Below are positions 25,464 through 33,565 of a stretch of DNA of 64,000 nt, one piece after another. The stretch is from contig JADKKJ010000001.1 of the NCBI GenBank assembly GCA_016720565.1, forward strand, positions 620,001-684,000, written 5' to 3'. Numbering within the stretch: position 1 is the first letter of the stretch; every line of letters begins with the position of its first letter. Origin of the DNA: Chitinophagaceae bacterium (lineage in GTDB: Bacteria > Bacteroidota > Bacteroidia > Chitinophagales > Chitinophagaceae). The position numbers were made by a program, and so were the translations under genes. Under the pieces are notes generated by a model. It saw only the letters and a list, made by a program, of their open reading frames with translations, was not told the DNA's origin and did no database searches.

Positions 25464-26306
25464 TCAGATAAATTCTCCAATTCTTTTTCGAACATTATTG
25501 TCGTTATAGATCCTTCGATGTCCTAACCCTTTTGTGATCAAAAATTCTATATTGCTTTTGTGCTGTTCAATCACAGGTTTTACATCTTTCAGGGGAGTGG
25601 TCTCATCGTCTTCATCATGTACCCAAAGCACTTTTGCCTTGATATGTTTCATGGCCCTGGGTACCGAGTACCAGGCCGGGCTAACACCTCCTTTTTTAAT
25701 GATGACCTTATCAAATGCTGGTCGAAGCGAAGGATCCAGTTTCAAGAATGAAAAAAATCCATCAATAGCAGTTGTGGTCTCCGTAGCAGGCGCAATCAAT
25801 ACGATCCTGTTCTTCTCATCGTGGTTGATGTCTTCCAATGCAACACATAAAGCCAAACCCCCGAATGAATGGGACATATAACTATCGACAGGTCCCAGGT
25901 CTTTATTTATTTTTTTTATAAGCTTGCTGTAAAGAGGAATGGTGATGGTCTTTCCACCGCTTCTTCCATGCGCGGGCGCATCAAAAGCCAGCACTTCCAT
26001 GCCTTTTCGTATGGCGGGCTTTATATACCGGTCAAAATTGACCACGCTGGATTCAAATCCATGAAGTATCAGGAATTTCCGGTCACCCCCTTTATTCCAT
26101 CGCCAGCCCCTGATCCTTGTCCCATCCAGGGAGAATGCCAGCTCCTCCGCTTCCTTGAAAACAGCGGGCAGGGCCTTTTTATTCCTTTTTTGAGGGGTGC
26201 AAAACAGCTCAAATGCCCTTTCCGCAGCCTTCTTTTTGGAGATGGTCGCCCAAAGGGTGAATTTTGCACGTATATAGGATAAGGCCAGCCGCTGAGAAAA
26301 CTTCAT
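25464..26306 (-). CDS. Alpha/beta hydrolase
   Basis: The 280 aa protein has an alpha/beta hydrolase fold. LILHGFESS (79-87) is the oxyanion strand, SHSFGG (nucleophile Ser147) replaces the more common G-x-S-x-G first glycine with Ser, WVHDEDDETTP carries the acid, and GLGHRRI the His. About 60 N-terminal residues precede the core. A GTG six bases upstream is possible, but its first base is the last base of an exact -7 box, so the ATG at 26306 is chosen and the message would be leaderless. It is the first gene of a pair with the SGNH hydrolase. The substrate is unknown. Confidence 0.88.
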   Translation of the reverse strand: MKFSQRLALSYIRAKFTLWATISKKKAAERAFELFCTPQKRNKKALPAVFKEAEELAFSLDGTRIRGWRWNKGGDRKFLILHGFESSVVNFDRYIKPAIRKGMEVLAFDAPAHGRSGGKTITIPLYSKLIKKINKDLGPVDSYMSHSFGGLALCVALEDINHDEKNRIVLIAPATETTTAIDGFFSFLKLDPSLRPAFDKVIIKKGGVSPAWYSVPRAMKHIKAKVLWVHDEDDETTPLKDVKPVIEQHKSNIEFLITKGLGHRRIYNDNNVRKRIGEFI

Positions 26307-26311
26307 TATCA

Positions 26312-26319
26312 CAAAAATA
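26312..26319 (-). promoter_or_regulatory. -7 box 5 nt from the alpha/beta hydrolase ATG
   Basis: The minus strand reads TATTTTTG (exact TAnnTTTG), then TGATA, then ATG. The whole gap to the divergent gene is only 23 bp, so the promoter of the divergent DUF2520 gene must lie inside the hydrolase coding region. Confidence 0.6.
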
Positions 26320-26329
26320 ACAACCCATC

Positions 26330-27088
26330 ATGGATATAGTCATTATTGGAACCGGAAATGTAGCTACTGTTCTTGGAAGGAAATTCAGGGCAGCAGGGCA
26401 TCATATCGTGCAGGTAGTTGGAAGGAATTCAAAAATGGCGAGTGCGCTTGCCTATGAATGGAACACGGTATCTACCAATTATACCAGTCCCATTACTTTA
26501 AAGGCAGATCTGTATCTGATCGCAGTATCCGATGCTGCCATTTCTGAACTGGCGGCTGAGATCAGGCTTCCGGGCAAAATTGTTGCTCATACTGCTGCAT
26601 CCGTTCCAATGGAAGTACTAAGGCCGATCAGTGAACACGCGGGTGTTTTTTATCCCCTTCAAAGCCTTCGGAAGGAAATGACCAATCTTCCGGATATTCC
26701 GGTCTTTTATGATGGTTCGGATGAACTGACAAAAAAAACGCTGGAGGCCCTGGCTCATTCCATTTCAAGGATCAAGGTAAAACAGGCAGGTGATGAGGGC
26801 AGGGCCAAACTGCATGTGGCAGCCGTGGTGGTAAGCAATTTTGCCAATCATTTATACAAGCTTTCAGAGGATTATTGCAAAAAAGAAGGACTGGATTTTT
26901 CGCAGTTATTGCCATTGATAAAAGAGACCGCGCAAAGGGTGGGAGAGTTGTCGCCCGCCAACAGCCAGACAGGACCGGCTGCCCGTCATGACGGTGAGAC
27001 CATCAAAAAGCACCTTGAACTGCTGAAAGACCATCCGCAACTGAAGAATATTTACCTGGTAATGACCGAGAGTATACAGGAAGGTTGA
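26330..27088 (+). CDS. Rossmann-like/DUF2520 family oxidoreductase-like protein
   Basis: The protein is 252 aa. The N-terminal NAD(P)-type Rossmann fold (MDIVIIGTGNVATVLGRKF, G-T-G-N-V-A) resembles the NADP-oxidoreductase, F420-dependent family, with AHTAASVPMEVL and GVFYPLQSLRKE after it. The C-terminal DUF2520 helical domain contains GDEGRAKLHVAAVVVSNFANHLY and TGPAARHDGETIKKHLELL. The HVAAVxxSNF and TGPxxRxD motifs resemble ketopantoate- or pyrroline-reductase-like dimerisation domains. The substrate is unknown. It is followed by the ferredoxin gene, which has its own promoter. Confidence 0.9.
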   Translation: MDIVIIGTGNVATVLGRKFRAAGHHIVQVVGRNSKMASALAYEWNTVSTNYTSPITLKADLYLIAVSDAAISELAAEIRLPGKIVAHTAASVPMEVLRPISEHAGVFYPLQSLRKEMTNLPDIPVFYDGSDELTKKTLEALAHSISRIKVKQAGDEGRAKLHVAAVVVSNFANHLYKLSEDYCKKEGLDFSQLLPLIKETAQRVGELSPANSQTGPAARHDGETIKKHLELLKDHPQLKNIYLVMTESIQEG

Positions 27089-27139
27089 TCAATAAGCTAA
27101 CATTTCCCAATTCAGTAAGGCTGTTGCTTCATTTACCGT

Positions 27140-27147
27140 TAATTTTG
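27140..27147 (+). promoter_or_regulatory. -7 promoter box of the ferredoxin gene
   Basis: TAATTTTG is an exact TAnnTTTG match ending 21 nt before the ATG at 27169. It rules out the upstream in-frame start at 27085. Confidence 0.6.
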
Positions 27148-27168
27148 CGGCGTAAAAGCCTGAAAGGA

Positions 27169-27504
27169 ATGTATACCGTCAAATTTAATTTTGAGCAAAA
27201 GGACCTTGAACCCATTACCCTGGAGAACGTGGAAGATGGCCAGAGTCTGCTTGAACTGGCCCTTAAGAATGATATCGAACTTCATCATAATTGCGGAGGC
27301 GTTTGCGCCTGCACTACCTGTCACCTCTATGTAGAAAAGGGAATGGAGTATCTGGAAGAGTTAAGCGACCGGGAAGAAGATTTTATTGACCGTGCCGTGA
27401 ACCCACGCCTGAATTCAAGACTGGGTTGCCAATCATTGTTGAACGAAGGAGGAGGATTGATCGAAGTGACGATTCCTGACCAAACCCAATTCCTGGGAGA
27501 ATAA
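27169..27504 (+). CDS. Adrenodoxin-type [2Fe-2S] ferredoxin
   Basis: The 111 aa electron carrier has cluster ligands C42-x5-C48-x2-C51 in NCGGVCACTTC plus C87 in SRLGCQSLL. An extra cysteine, C46, lies inside the loop as in Isc-type ferredoxins. The C-terminus VTIPDQTQFLGE is also typical of the Isc (Fdx) group. GAAAGGA just before the ATG at 27169 resembles a ribosome site, which is rare in this phylum. The iscX gene follows by 12 bp, so the pair likely serves iron-sulphur cluster assembly, although no iscS or iscU is nearby. Confidence 0.93.
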   Translation: MYTVKFNFEQKDLEPITLENVEDGQSLLELALKNDIELHHNCGGVCACTTCHLYVEKGMEYLEELSDREEDFIDRAVNPRLNSRLGCQSLLNEGGGLIEVTIPDQTQFLGE

Positions 27505-27516
27505 AAAGTTTATTGT

Positions 27517-27756
27517 ATGAACACATTTGAACCGCCTATTCACTGGAACGATCATGAGGATATCGCGTTGAAATTATACGAGCGATTCGGTGATGAATTC
27601 AATGAAGGAAAGATCTATCGCATTCGTTTTACTGAACTGCTGGAATGGATCCTGCAGATCCCCGGCTTTGAAGGTAAAAGAGAAGAATCGAATGAAGGGC
27701 ATCTCGAAATGATCCAGAGTGCCTGGGTATATGAATGGAGAGACAATCAGAAATAA
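27517..27756 (+). CDS. iscX: IscX-like Fe-S assembly protein
   Basis: The 79 aa acidic protein follows the IscX pattern: IHWNDHEDIALKLYERFGDEF, YRIRFTELLEWILQIPGFEG and SNEGHLEMIQSAWVYEW. In E. coli, IscX binds IscS and iron and tunes the rate of cluster assembly. Here it follows the ferredoxin as in the end of the isc operon (fdx-iscX), which supports the call. Its TAA overlaps the ATG of the kdsC gene by one base (TAATG). Confidence 0.88.
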   Translation: MNTFEPPIHWNDHEDIALKLYERFGDEFNEGKIYRIRFTELLEWILQIPGFEGKREESNEGHLEMIQSAWVYEWRDNQK

Positions 27757-28277
27757 TGAATATCCTCGCCTCCTTTAAACCTGTTACCAGTTTTATCCTC
27801 GATATCGACGGTGTACTTACTGACGGTACCGTTCTTGTACTGGAAAATGGCCTGCAGGCAAGAAGAATGAGTGTAAGGGATGGATACGCGCTTCAACTGG
27901 CGATAAAGAAAGGGTATCGTATAAAGATCATTTCAGGTGCGAATGCGCCACAACTCCTGACACGTTTGAGCAGCCTTGGCATCACTGAGGTGGAAATGGG
28001 CGTGAGAGATAAGGCCGCTGCCGTGGAGGCCTACATGAAAGAAAATGGATTAAAACTGGAGGAAGTTCTTTTTATGGGTGATGATATACCCGACCTTCAG
28101 GCATTGAAACTGGTAGGACTTCCTGTTTGTCCTGCCGATGCCGTTCCGGAGATCAGGAGCATTTGCAGTTATATTTCTCCCAGGAACGGAGGCGAAGGCT
28201 GTGTAAGGGATGTGATTGAAAAAGTAATGAAGCTGAGAGGTGACTGGAATGAGGATAGCTCGGTTCCTTCTGCCTAG
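27756..28277 (+). CDS. kdsC: KDO-8-phosphate phosphatase-like HAD hydrolase
   Basis: The 173 aa protein is a HAD superfamily member of the YrbI/KdsC subgroup without a cap domain. FILDIDGVLTDGTVL (motif I, DxDGVLTDG) is the group signature, IKIISGAN is motif II, and FMGDDIPDLQALKLVGLPVCPADA is motif IV. It removes phosphate from KDO-8-P on the way to lipid A core sugar. An upstream in-frame ATG at 27735 lies inside iscX, but the TAATG stop/start overlap at 27756 indicates coupled translation from there. Some YrbI proteins act on other ulosonic acid phosphates, so the exact substrate is inferred. Confidence 0.9.
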   Translation: MNILASFKPVTSFILDIDGVLTDGTVLVLENGLQARRMSVRDGYALQLAIKKGYRIKIISGANAPQLLTRLSSLGITEVEMGVRDKAAAVEAYMKENGLKLEEVLFMGDDIPDLQALKLVGLPVCPADAVPEIRSICSYISPRNGGEGCVRDVIEKVMKLRGDWNEDSSVPSA

Positions 28278-28310
28278 TTCATTTTGATTATCTTACCTGA
28301 AATTTTATAA

Positions 28311-29243
28311 ATGAGGTTGATCGCGGCATTCTTAAAACTGGTTCGGCTGCCCAACCTGCTGTTCATTGCCCTTGCTCAGTTGCTTTTCCAGTTTTGCATT
28401 TACCATCCCCTGTATAAAGGAACTATTCCCGAAAATGACCTCTTGCATTTCCTGTTATTGATGTTCGCTTCCATGTTTATCGCGGCAGCAGGATATATCA
28501 TAAATGACTATTTCGATATAAATATCGATGAGGTGAATAAGCCGGAAAGAATGGTGGTAGACAGGCATATTCACCGGCGCTGGGCAATCGCCTGGCATTT
28601 TATGCTAAGTACGACAGGTGTGATCTTAACGGTGCTGGCCCTTCCCTTTGCCCATAAATGGTATTTGATACTGGCCAATGCGGGTTGTGTAGTATTGTTA
28701 TGGTTTTATTCCACCAATTTTAAAAAAGGGTTATTGTTTGGAAATTTTGTGATCTCCCTGCTTACAGCCTGGACCATTCTAATCATATTTTTTTCCAAGT
28801 TGAGCCTGGCCGATGCTACGGGTTCCAATGGGGTGGCCCATGCACCTTTTTTCAGGATCAGTTTTCTCTATGCCGGCTTTGCTTTTATTATTTCGTTGAT
28901 ACGAGAAGCAGTGAAGGACCTGGAAGATATTCCAGGCGACCAGAAATATGGTTGCCGCACCCTGCCCATTGTTTGGGGAGTGAATGCGGCCAAACTTTAC
29001 AGCATTATATGGATCATCATCCTGCTGGGTCTCCTGATCGTTTTGCAATTCTATGTGATGCAGTTCAGGTGGTGGGGATTGATCGTTTATAGCCTGGTCC
29101 TGGTGGTAGCTCCGCTTATTCATATTCTCATGCAGTTAAGTAAACCACTGAATACAGCGCAATACCACCGCTTAAGCAACTGGACCAAATTCGTGATGCT
29201 GACAGGGATCCTGTCAATGGCATTTTTTTATTTTTACTTATGA
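28311..29243 (+). CDS. UbiA-family prenyltransferase
   Basis: The 310 aa integral membrane protein has about eight or nine helices. The first Asp-rich motif is N65-D66-Y-F-D-x-x-x-D in IINDYFDINIDEVNKPER. The second is REAVKDLEDIPGDQKYG in the cytoplasmic loop. The form resembles geranylgeranylglycerol-phosphate or related lipid prenyltransferases of Bacteroidota more than MenA. The acceptor is unknown. It overlaps maf by 4 bp (ATGA) and follows kdsC by 33 bp, so it is in the same operon. Confidence 0.88.
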   Translation: MRLIAAFLKLVRLPNLLFIALAQLLFQFCIYHPLYKGTIPENDLLHFLLLMFASMFIAAAGYIINDYFDINIDEVNKPERMVVDRHIHRRWAIAWHFMLSTTGVILTVLALPFAHKWYLILANAGCVVLLWFYSTNFKKGLLFGNFVISLLTAWTILIIFFSKLSLADATGSNGVAHAPFFRISFLYAGFAFIISLIREAVKDLEDIPGDQKYGCRTLPIVWGVNAAKLYSIIWIIILLGLLIVLQFYVMQFRWWGLIVYSLVLVVAPLIHILMQLSKPLNTAQYHRLSNWTKFVMLTGILSMAFFYFYL

Positions 29244-29809
29244 AGAAGATCATCCTTGCTTCGGCCTCACCCCGAAGGAAACAATTGCTGGAATGGGCCG
29301 AGATACCATTTGAAGTGAAAGTGAGTAATACCAGTGAATGGTTTCCCCCGGGTATGCCGCCCGAAGAAGTGGCCGTATATATTGCCAGGGAAAAAGCCAA
29401 AGCGGTACAGGCTGAAACAGGAATAGAGGAGATCATAGTAGCGGCAGATACTATTGTGGTATTGGGTGACCAGAATATTCTTGGCAAACCGGTGCACAGG
29501 GAAGATGCGGTGAGTATGCTGCTTGCATTGGCCGGTGAAAAGCATAAAGTGATAACGGGCGTGGTGATCCTGCAGGGAGATAAAGAAATTTCATTCGCCG
29601 ATACTACGGAAGTGGAATTTCATGATCTCACGGAAAAACAAATTGAATTCTACGTAGACAAATACAAACCCTATGATAAGGCCGGCGCCTATGCCATCCA
29701 GGAGTGGATAGGAGTGGTAGGCATCAGATCTATCAAAGGAGATTTTTATAATGTAATGGGACTTCCGGTGAGCAGAGTGGTTAGGGAGATACAAGCTATT
29801 AGCCTCTAG
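29240..29809 (+). CDS. maf: Maf-type nucleoside triphosphate pyrophosphatase
   Basis: The 189 aa protein is a Maf/YhdE-type house-cleaning enzyme that hydrolyses non-canonical or dTTP/UTP nucleotides to monophosphates. ILASASPRRKQLLEWAEI (phosphate loop), EEIIVAADTIVVL and YKPYDKAGAYAIQEWIG are the conserved blocks; the last pattern is of the YhdE (dTTP/UTP) subgroup. The start overlaps the UbiA stop. The last codons, including the TAG, are made from a CTAGC-type repeat unit that continues into the spacer. Confidence 0.93.
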   Translation: MKKIILASASPRRKQLLEWAEIPFEVKVSNTSEWFPPGMPPEEVAVYIAREKAKAVQAETGIEEIIVAADTIVVLGDQNILGKPVHREDAVSMLLALAGEKHKVITGVVILQGDKEISFADTTEVEFHDLTEKQIEFYVDKYKPYDKAGAYAIQEWIGVVGIRSIKGDFYNVMGLPVSRVVREIQAISL

Positions 29810-29820
29810 CTGCTAGCTAT
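29794..29820. repeat. AGCTA/TAGCT near-tandem repeat over the maf stop
   Basis: AGCTATTAGCC, then TCTAGCTGC and TAGCTAT: three near-tandem (C/T)TAGC units with AGCTA ends that pair as an inverted repeat. The maf TAG stop lies in the middle unit, so the last four sense codons are repeat-derived. The following 120 bp up to DUF2851 holds a near-consensus -7 box, TATCTTTC (29912-29919). Confidence 0.75.
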
Positions 29821-29939
29821 TTGCTTGACACTGCTTACCGCAGGCTGGCATTCACCCTAATTCACCTTAAAAACCCACAAACGTGGTATTGCCCCTGTCT
29901 CTTTTCCCAACTATCTTTCCTTCGTGAAAAGGATAGCTG

Positions 29940-31220
29940 ATGAATGAGCGATTGTTACAGTTTATTTGGGGAGCCGGGCATTTCAATAAAAATTTTCTGC
30001 AGACGGATCGGTCGGAGCATATTGAGATCATAGATCCGGGAAAGTTGAATGTTAATCAGGGACCCGATTTCCTGGATGCAAGGATCAGGATCAATGGAAC
30101 AGTTTGGGTGGGTTCGGTGGAACTGCATATTTATCCGGACGATTGGGATAAGCATGGACATGGAGATGATGAAAATTACCGTAATGTTATTCTTCATGTA
30201 GTATGGCAGAATAAACCATCGATCAGTATTTCGCAAAAGGGTATTAAAAGTATATCTATACTTGAAATGGCTCCCCGTGTTTCCAAAATATTATTAGCCC
30301 AATATGAACAGTGGATGAACCTGGATAGTTTTATTCCCTGCCAGTCTTCTCTTGGCCTGGTAGATAATTTGCATTGGCAGGGTTGGAAGGAAAGGATCCT
30401 TGTCGAACGCTGGCAAAGAAAGACAGCGCGTGTAAAGGAAATGCTTTTACAGAATCTGTTTCATTGGGAGGAAACCTGCTGGTGGATGATCGCCAGAAAT
30501 TTTGGAAACCCGGTAAATGCCGATGCATTTGAAGCGATGGCAAGATCGGTGCCGATCAATATCATCTGGAAGCATCGATCTAATATCATACAATTGGAGG
30601 CTATTTTGCTTGGGCAGGCAGGATTATTAAATGGCCGTTATAAAGAGGGGTATTCAATTTTATTACAAAAAGAATATCGTTACCAGCGGGAGAAATACAA
30701 ACTTCGACCCATCCTGATGCCGGTCCATTTCCTGCGAATGCGACCAGGAAATTTTCCCACGATCCGATTGGCGCAGCTCGCTATGCTGATGCACCAGCAG
30801 GAAAATATTTTTGCCGGCTGGCTGGAGGCAAATGATCTTGACAACCTTAAAAAGGATCTTGATATAGTAGCTAATGACCACTGGCATTATCACTACAGGC
30901 TGGATGAACTATCCAATTTCAGGATCAAGAGAATGGGGGAGTCGATGATCGATAACCTGGTAATGAATACGGTTTGCCTGATGCTGTTTACCTATGGGCA
31001 GCATTTAAATGACCAGCCAGTCAAAGAAAAAGCGATCCATTGGCTGAAACAATTGGCTCCTGAAAACAACCGCATCATTCGAAAATTTAATTCCCTTGGA
31101 ATTATTTCCAAAAATGCCTTTGATAGCCAGGCACTGCTTGAGCTAAAAACATCTTATTGCGACCTGCGAAAATGTCTGGATTGTGGCATAGGAAGGAAAA
31201 TACTTGGAGCTAGCTTCTAG
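29940..31220 (+). CDS. DUF2851 family protein
   Basis: The 426 aa cytoplasmic protein belongs to DUF2851, a family found almost only in Bacteroidota. The start MNERLLQFIWGAGHFN, then GPDFLDARIRINGTVWVGSVELHIYPDDWDKHGH (residues 40-73) and NVILHVVW are the hallmark. The acidic/His arrangement (D-A-R, E-L-H, D-W, H-x-H) resembles a restriction-like nuclease or metal site, which is speculation. The C-terminus has paired cysteines CDLRKCLDCGIG. Its TAG stop lies inside a palindrome shared with the converging osmC-like gene. Confidence 0.88.
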   Translation: MNERLLQFIWGAGHFNKNFLQTDRSEHIEIIDPGKLNVNQGPDFLDARIRINGTVWVGSVELHIYPDDWDKHGHGDDENYRNVILHVVWQNKPSISISQKGIKSISILEMAPRVSKILLAQYEQWMNLDSFIPCQSSLGLVDNLHWQGWKERILVERWQRKTARVKEMLLQNLFHWEETCWWMIARNFGNPVNADAFEAMARSVPINIIWKHRSNIIQLEAILLGQAGLLNGRYKEGYSILLQKEYRYQREKYKLRPILMPVHFLRMRPGNFPTIRLAQLAMLMHQQENIFAGWLEANDLDNLKKDLDIVANDHWHYHYRLDELSNFRIKRMGESMIDNLVMNTVCLMLFTYGQHLNDQPVKEKAIHWLKQLAPENNRIIRKFNSLGIISKNAFDSQALLELKTSYCDLRKCLDCGIGRKILGASF

Positions 31221-31231
31221 CTGCTAGCTCC
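31206..31231. repeat. Palindrome holding the stop codons of two converging genes
   Basis: GGAGCTAGC (31206-31214) and GCTAGCTCC (31223-31231) are perfect 9 bp inverted arms around TTCTAGCT. The DUF2851 TAG is at 31218-31220, and the osmC-like TAG is at 31224-31226 on the other strand, so both stops are within the element. Confidence 0.9.
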
Positions 31232-31637
31232 ATACGCCCCAATCCACCTTCACTTCCACATCCGGATGCAGGCTACGTTGTACAGGGCAGGTAAGACCGG
31301 TGTTTTTCAAAATGGTCCTGTCTTTTTCAGAAATATGGTCAAGTGTCTCCGGTATATGCACCTTGAGTTCGATGCCAGCCACCCTGCGGGGATCGGAACG
31401 CATGATCTTCAGCACCTCGATCCGGATGCCCGGGATATCATAATCCATGCTATTGGCTTTAATGGCCATAGTAGTCACCATGCAATTAGCCAGGCTGGTG
31501 GCCAGCAGGTCGGTAGGGGAGAAACGGTCGCCCTTGCCATGGTTGTCCACAGGGGCATCGGTCTCAAAACTGGAACCGCTTTTGAGGTGAGTATTTGTGG
31601 TTCGGAGTCCGCCTTCATAAACTACAGTAGAGGTCAT
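31224..31637 (-). CDS. OsmC family peroxiredoxin-like protein
   Basis: The 137 aa protein has the OsmC/Ohr fold. The redox pair is present: C52 in SLANCMVTTMAIKA and C117 in GLTCPVQRSL, with R38 (GDRFSPTDLL) at the position of the activating arginine. These proteins reduce organic hydroperoxides with lipoyl or other thiols. The sequence is closer to the general OsmC/YhfA branch than to Ohr. It converges on DUF2851; the stops are 3 bp apart within a shared palindrome. Confidence 0.93.
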   Translation of the reverse strand: MTSTVVYEGGLRTTNTHLKSGSSFETDAPVDNHGKGDRFSPTDLLATSLANCMVTTMAIKANSMDYDIPGIRIEVLKIMRSDPRRVAGIELKVHIPETLDHISEKDRTILKNTGLTCPVQRSLHPDVEVKVDWGVWS

Positions 31638-31716
31638 TATGAATAATTTGCCCTAAATTTACGTTATATAGTCAAGGGCGGAAATTCATAGTTGAACCAC
31701 AGATAAAACCTTTATA

Positions 31717-32514
31717 GTGAAGCACGTAAGTTTGATGATCCTGTCATTTTTTTTGTTTGCCGGCGGCATCCTGGCCCAGGCCCCAAAAAAGATAAGCGAC
31801 AAGAAGGAAGCCAGGCAGAAAAAAGTGAAGGAAATGATCAAACAATCTGAGGAGGGTGTTTTGATCTACCATAAGCAAAGCATTTTTGGTGTACAGGGCA
31901 GAACGAATGGGTATGGCATATTCTATGAATTGGGACAAATGAAGACCAATCGCAGGACCAACACCTATCGGATCGATTTCACTGAGATCAAACATCCCAA
32001 AGAAGAAAAATCAAATACTGACGCCTTATTCCTTGGTAATCCATTTATCTATGCCAAGCAGAATTATTTCTACCAGCTGGCATTAGGTTTCGGTCAGCAA
32101 TATATATTAGGCCAGAAAGGAAATAAGAATGGTGTGGCGGTTTCAGCCATTTATAATGGAGGACTGATCCTGGGCTTGCTGCGCCCCTATTATATTGATG
32201 TAAATGATCCGGCATTTACCAATGGCAAGACCATTAAATACTCAGTTGCCGACAGCGCCCAGTTCCTTGGAACAGGAATCATCGGAGGTACTGGTATTGG
32301 AAAAGGCTGGAATGAATTATCCATGAAACCGGGGGCTTTTGTAAAAGCAGCCTTGCGTTTTGATTATGGCCGCTTCAACGAGTCGGTGAAAGCCCTGGAA
32401 GCAGGCATCAGCGTTGAATTCTTTGGCTCTAAGATCCCTATCATGGTTGCGCAAAAAGAAAAAAATCTTTACTTCCAGGGCTATATCGCCCTGATGTTTG
32501 GCAGGCGTAAATAA
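31717..32514 (+). CDS. Exported protein of unknown function
   Basis: The protein is 265 aa with a signal peptide ending ILAQA. The GTG at 31717 gives MKHVSLMILSFFLFAGGILA, a good n-region; the ATG at 31735 is an alternative that loses the lysine. After a basic segment (KKISDKKEARQKKVKEMIKQ), the mature region is rich in beta strands with aromatic ends (YGIFYELGQMKTNRRTNTYRIDFTEI, NYFYQLALGFGQQYILGQ, AGISVEFFGSKIPIM, LYFQGYIALMFG), which suggests a small outer-membrane beta-barrel. I do not recognise a named family. lipA follows by 19 bp but has its own promoter box. Confidence 0.72.
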   Translation: MKHVSLMILSFFLFAGGILAQAPKKISDKKEARQKKVKEMIKQSEEGVLIYHKQSIFGVQGRTNGYGIFYELGQMKTNRRTNTYRIDFTEIKHPKEEKSNTDALFLGNPFIYAKQNYFYQLALGFGQQYILGQKGNKNGVAVSAIYNGGLILGLLRPYYIDVNDPAFTNGKTIKYSVADSAQFLGTGIIGGTGIGKGWNELSMKPGAFVKAALRFDYGRFNESVKALEAGISVEFFGSKIPIMVAQKEKNLYFQGYIALMFGRRK

Positions 32515-32520
32515 TGACCT

Positions 32521-32528
32521 TAATTTTG
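32521..32528 (+). promoter_or_regulatory. -7 box 5 nt from the lipA ATG
   Basis: TAATTTTG is an exact TAnnTTTG match, separated from the ATG at 32534 by CCGCC only. This implies a leaderless lipA transcript and rules out the in-frame upstream start at 32498. Confidence 0.6.
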
Positions 32529-32533
32529 CCGCC

Positions 32534-33418
32534 ATGACCGACCCCGCAGTAATAGAGAATGAAGGCCGACCCAAAAAACCAGACTGGTTACGTGTAAAGC
32601 TTCCCATTGGAGAAAGTTATAAGCATGTCAGGGGACTGGTTGACAATTACAAACTACATACGATCTGCGAAAGCGGTAACTGCCCCAATATGGGTGAATG
32701 CTGGGGTGAAGGAACAGCTACTTTCATGATCCTGGGAAATACCTGTACAAGAAGCTGCGGATTCTGCGCGGTGGCCACTGGTCGACCTGAAGCCGTTGAT
32801 TTTGATGAACCACAGCGGGTGGCCGAAGCTATTCACCTGATGAAAGTAAAACATGCAGTGATCACTTCTGTAGATCGCGATGAATTAAAGGATGGGGGTT
32901 CCATCATCTGGCAGAATACGATCAGGGCAGTAAAGACGCTGAATCCAAACACCACACTCGAAACACTGATCCCTGATTTCAAAGGGGATAAAGACAATAT
33001 ACAACGCATCATCGATGCATTTCCGGAGGTGGTCTCTCATAATATTGAGACCGTAGAGCGATTGACCAAACAGGTGCGAATACAGGCCCGGTACTGGAGA
33101 AGCATGGAAGTGATCCGTACCCTAAAACAGGGCGGCATGCGTACCAAGAGTGGAATTATGCTGGGTCTTGGAGAGACAAGGGAAGAGGTGATTCAAACCC
33201 TTACCGATCTTAATGATAATGGTTGCGACGTGGTCACTATCGGCCAGTACCTTCAGCCTACTAAAAAACATTTACCCGTTGTAAGATTCGTTCATCCCGA
33301 TGAATTCGCGGAATATAAGGAGATAGGGCTGGCACTGGGAATTGATTATGTGGAAAGCGGACCATTGGTGAGGTCTAGTTATCATAGTGAGAGACATGTG
33401 AAGAAGATGAGAGATTAG
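32534..33418 (+). CDS. lipA: Lipoyl synthase
   Basis: This radical SAM enzyme inserts two sulphurs into octanoyl-E2 subunits to make the lipoyl cofactor used by the pyruvate and 2-oxoglutarate dehydrogenases. From 32534 it is 294 aa. The auxiliary cluster ligands are C45, C50 and C56 in CESGNCPNMGEC, and the SAM cluster ligands are C71, C75 and C78 in CTRSCGFC. The C-terminal RSSYHSERH supplies the serine ligand to the auxiliary cluster. It functionally serves pdhB elsewhere in the window. Its last codons (ATGAGAGATTAG) merge into the GATTAGAGATTAG repeat, which provides the TAG stop. Confidence 0.97.
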   Translation: MTDPAVIENEGRPKKPDWLRVKLPIGESYKHVRGLVDNYKLHTICESGNCPNMGECWGEGTATFMILGNTCTRSCGFCAVATGRPEAVDFDEPQRVAEAIHLMKVKHAVITSVDRDELKDGGSIIWQNTIRAVKTLNPNTTLETLIPDFKGDKDNIQRIIDAFPEVVSHNIETVERLTKQVRIQARYWRSMEVIRTLKQGGMRTKSGIMLGLGETREEVIQTLTDLNDNGCDVVTIGQYLQPTKKHLPVVRFVHPDEFAEYKEIGLALGIDYVESGPLVRSSYHSERHVKKMRD

Positions 33419-33555
33419 AGATTAGGGATTTGCGATTAGTTATGGGGTAATCATTTAGATTCTCAGCTTTTCATTGTTGAATTACTATACCACATTTTAT
33501 TATTGCATCTTTCTTGTAATCGGTTCCCCTAATCTCTAATCCCTGATCCCTAATC
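33411..33555. repeat. GATTAGAGATTAG inverted repeat, copy 2, framing the lipA downstream gap
   Basis: GATTAGAGATTAG (33413-33425) contains the lipA stop. Its exact reverse complement CTAATCTCTAATC is at 33529-33541, 103 bp later, followed by more CCCTGATCCCTAATC units to 33555. The AT-rich region between the arms shows no gene. Confidence 0.85.
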
Positions 33556-33565
33556 AAATTCTAAC

